DNA from: Gammaproteobacteria bacterium | GTDB lineage: Bacteria > Pseudomonadota > Gammaproteobacteria > Pseudomonadales > Azotimanducaceae | Length of the DNA: 36,934 nt | Direction of reading: 5' to 3' | Assembly (NCBI GenBank): GCA_028818795.1 | Contig: JAPPND010000023.1 | Coordinates: 45,041 to 81,974 of the forward strand | Shown here: one piece after another, positions 35,382 to 36,934 of the stretch | How positions within the stretch are numbered: the stretch's first letter is position 1 | Layout: each line of letters opens with the position of its first letter | Notes under the pieces: generated by a model | Told to the model about the DNA's origin: nothing | Databases searched by the model: none | Seen by the model: the letters and a program-made list of their open reading frames with translations, nothing else | Made by a program: the position numbers and the translations under genes

Positions 35382-36934
35382 TCAAGCCCAACCCGCCGAA
35401 AGGACCTCCGCCTGCTCAATCACCGTACTCGTCGCCCTCTCCTGCTTGTCAGGCGGATAGCCATACTTGCGCAGAATGCGCTTGACCAAGCGGCGCAGGT
35501 TGGCGCGGACGTTCTCGCGCAGCGTCCAATCGATGGTGACGTTGGCGCGCACGGTACGTACAAGCTCGCGGGCGATGACGCACAGCGTCTCGTCGCCGAG
35601 TACCTGGACGGCACTGTCGTTGGTCTCAAGCGCGTCGTAGAAAGCGAGTTCGTCGTCGGACAGGCCGAGTCGCTCGCCGCGCTCGCCCGCCTCCCGCATC
35701 TCGCGGGCCAGTTCGATCAATTCCTCGATCACTTGCGCAGCGGCAACCGAGCGGTTCTGGTAGCGGCGAATGGCGACATCCAGCATCTCCGCAAAGGACC
35801 GGGCTTGAACCACGTTCCGGCGGCGCCGAGCGGCGACCTCTCCCTTGAGCAGCTTCTGCAGGAGTTCCACGGCCAGATTGCGATGTTCCATGCCTCGCAC
35901 CTCGGCGAGGAACTCGTCGGACAGGATGGAGATGTCGGGTTTCTGGAGTCCGGCGGCGGCGAAGATGTCGATTACGCCTTCGGGCGCGACGGCGCGGGAG
36001 ATGATCTGGCGCACCGCATTGTCGAGTTCCTCCTGCGGCCTGGTCTCGCTGGCGGCACGCTTGGCCAGGACGGACTGGACGGCCTGAAGGAACCCGATGT
36101 CGTCCCTGATACGTGTCGCCTCGTCGCTCGGCACCGCGAGTGCGAACGCCCGCGACAGGTCGCGCACGGCAGCGACGAAACGGTCCTTGCCGTCCGCTTG
36201 GGCGAGGATGTGCTCCTGCGCGGCCGGGAGCAGCGCCAAGCGTTCGGTCGGCGTGCCGGTGACCCACGCGCCGAACTCGAAGCCGTGCAGGATCGCCAGG
36301 CACACCTCGTGCTTCTCCAGCATGAGCGCGACCGCTTGTGCCTTGTCCACGGCGGTCTCGCCGGTGCCGCCGCTCTCGGTGTAGGTGGCCAACGCCTGCT
36401 TGAGTTCATGGGACAGGCCCAGATAGTCCACGACTAGACCTCCCGGCTTGTCGCGGAACACGCGGTTGACGCGGGCGATCGCCTGCATCAGGCCGTGCCC
36501 GCGCATGGGCTTGTCCACGTACATGGTGTGCAAGCTCGGCGCATCGAAGCCGGTGAGCCACATGTCGCGCACCAGGACAATGTGAAAGGGATCGCCTGAA
36601 TCGCGGAAGCGCTTCGCCAGGGCTTCCCTGCGCAGCTTGTTACGGATGTGCGGCTGCCACCCGGTAGGATCCGACGCGGAACCCGTCATGACGACCTTGA
36701 TGCGGCCCCCGATATCGTCGTGGTCGTGCCATTCAGGTCGCTGGCGGACGAGCTCGTCGTAGAGGTCGACGCAGATTCGGCGGCTCATGCACACGACCAT
36801 CGCCTTGCCTTCCATGGCCTCGGTGCGATCGTCGAAGTGGGCAACGATGTCCTCGGCGACGAGACGCAATCTCTCCTCTGTTCCCACGATGGCTTCGAGC
36901 TGCGCCCATCGGCTCTTGAGGCGCTCCTTGCGTT
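35382..36934 (-). CDS. hsdR: Type I restriction endonuclease HsdR, C-terminal half (cut by window edge)
   Basis: The frame is open at the right edge and ends at 35382, giving about 517 residues of what is usually a 1000-1100 residue subunit. It begins in the second RecA-like lobe ([15 protein letters not shown]), with helicase motif V in [14 protein letters not shown] and motif VI in [10 protein letters not shown]. The helical C-terminal domain ([44 protein letters not shown]) joins HsdR to the methylase-specificity core. HsdR translocates DNA by ATP hydrolysis and cuts it. The nuclease domain and the HsdM/HsdS genes must lie beyond the window, as none is on the left side. It converges on the KTSC gene. 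Confidence 0.94.
   Translation of the reverse strand, partial: RKERLKSRWAQLEAIVGTEERLRLVAEDIVAHFDDRTEAMEGKAMVVCMSRRICVDLYDELVRQRPEWHDHDDIGGRIKVVMTGSASDPTGWQPHIRNKLRREALAKRFRDSGDPFHIVLVRDMWLTGFDAPSLHTMYVDKPMRGHGLMQAIARVNRVFRDKPGGLVVDYLGLSHELKQALATYTESGGTGETAVDKAQAVALMLEKHEVCLAILHGFEFGAWVTGTPTERLALLPAAQEHILAQADGKDRFVAAVRDLSRAFALAVPSDEATRIRDDIGFLQAVQSVLAKRAASETRPQEELDNAVRQIISRAVAPEGVIDIFAAAGLQKPDISILSDEFLAEVRGMEHRNLAVELLQKLLKGEVAARRRRNVVQARSFAEMLDVAIRRYQNRSVAAAQVIEELIELAREMREAGERGERLGLSDDELAFYDALETNDSAVQVLGDETLCVIARELVRTVRANVTIDWTLRENVRANLRRLVKRILRKYGYPPDKQERATSTVIEQAEVLSAGWA

Noticed and set aside
1-36934. CRISPR array, tRNA or rRNA genes
   Set aside because: No regularly spaced direct repeats, cloverleaf sequences or rRNA-like conserved stretches were seen on reading; a tRNAscan or CRISPR search was not possible.

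Overview
The window is high-GC bacterial DNA with short intergenic gaps and many start/stop overlaps. The gene content (a TonB-dependent receptor remnant, acyl-CoA dehydrogenase, family III CoA-transferase, many outer-membrane-type lipoproteins, a UnbV/FG-GAP protein) suggests a Gram-negative proteobacterium, plausibly an uncultured gammaproteobacterium; this placement is inference. No rRNA, tRNA, CRISPR array or complete insertion sequence was seen.

Left part (1-9600): a lipoprotein cut by the window edge. Next is a secreted thioredoxin-fold protein whose active-site motif carries an in-frame TGA at the Cys position, followed by a bacterial-SECIS-like hairpin, so it is most likely a selenoprotein. 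Then come an alpha/beta hydrolase, a double-domain CoA-transferase translationally coupled to two small lipoproteins, a separate lipoprotein, a hydratase/acyl-CoA dehydrogenase operon, and a divergent MerR regulator whose C-terminal part lies in another frame. A 100-bp palindromic repeat unit follows.

Middle (9600-21525): a minus-strand operon of two ABC exporter half-transporters and a VOC-fold protein; a decayed TonB receptor; two Trp-rich unknown proteins, one with its signal peptide out of frame; and a 1234-residue lipoprotein joining seven calcium-binding FG-GAP repeats and an ASPIC/UnbV domain to a complete vanadium-haloperoxidase/PAP2 catalytic domain.

21568-27091 is a tight six-gene plus-strand operon: ribbon-helix-helix protein, sterol-desaturase-family hydroxylase, GH3-type acyl-amino-acid synthetase, enolase-superfamily enzyme of the muconate-lactonizing/dipeptide-epimerase type, a membrane protein, and a YcaQ/AlkX-type winged-helix protein. 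The combination suggests a pathway making or remodelling an amidated lipid or terpenoid acid; no exact match to a described cluster is recognised.

27474-36934 looks like a defence island with more relaxed codon use: an ABC-three-component conflict system (DUF4297/Cap4-like nuclease, middle component, RecN/SbcC-like ATPase broken by an in-frame TAG), a 1.1-kb stretch with no convincing gene, a SIR2-HerA pair with a KTSC-domain gene coupled behind it, and the C-terminal half of a type I restriction HsdR running off the right edge.

Several genes appear split by single-base shifts, some beside short homopolymers. This could be gene decay or assembly error, and it tempers every pseudogene call below.
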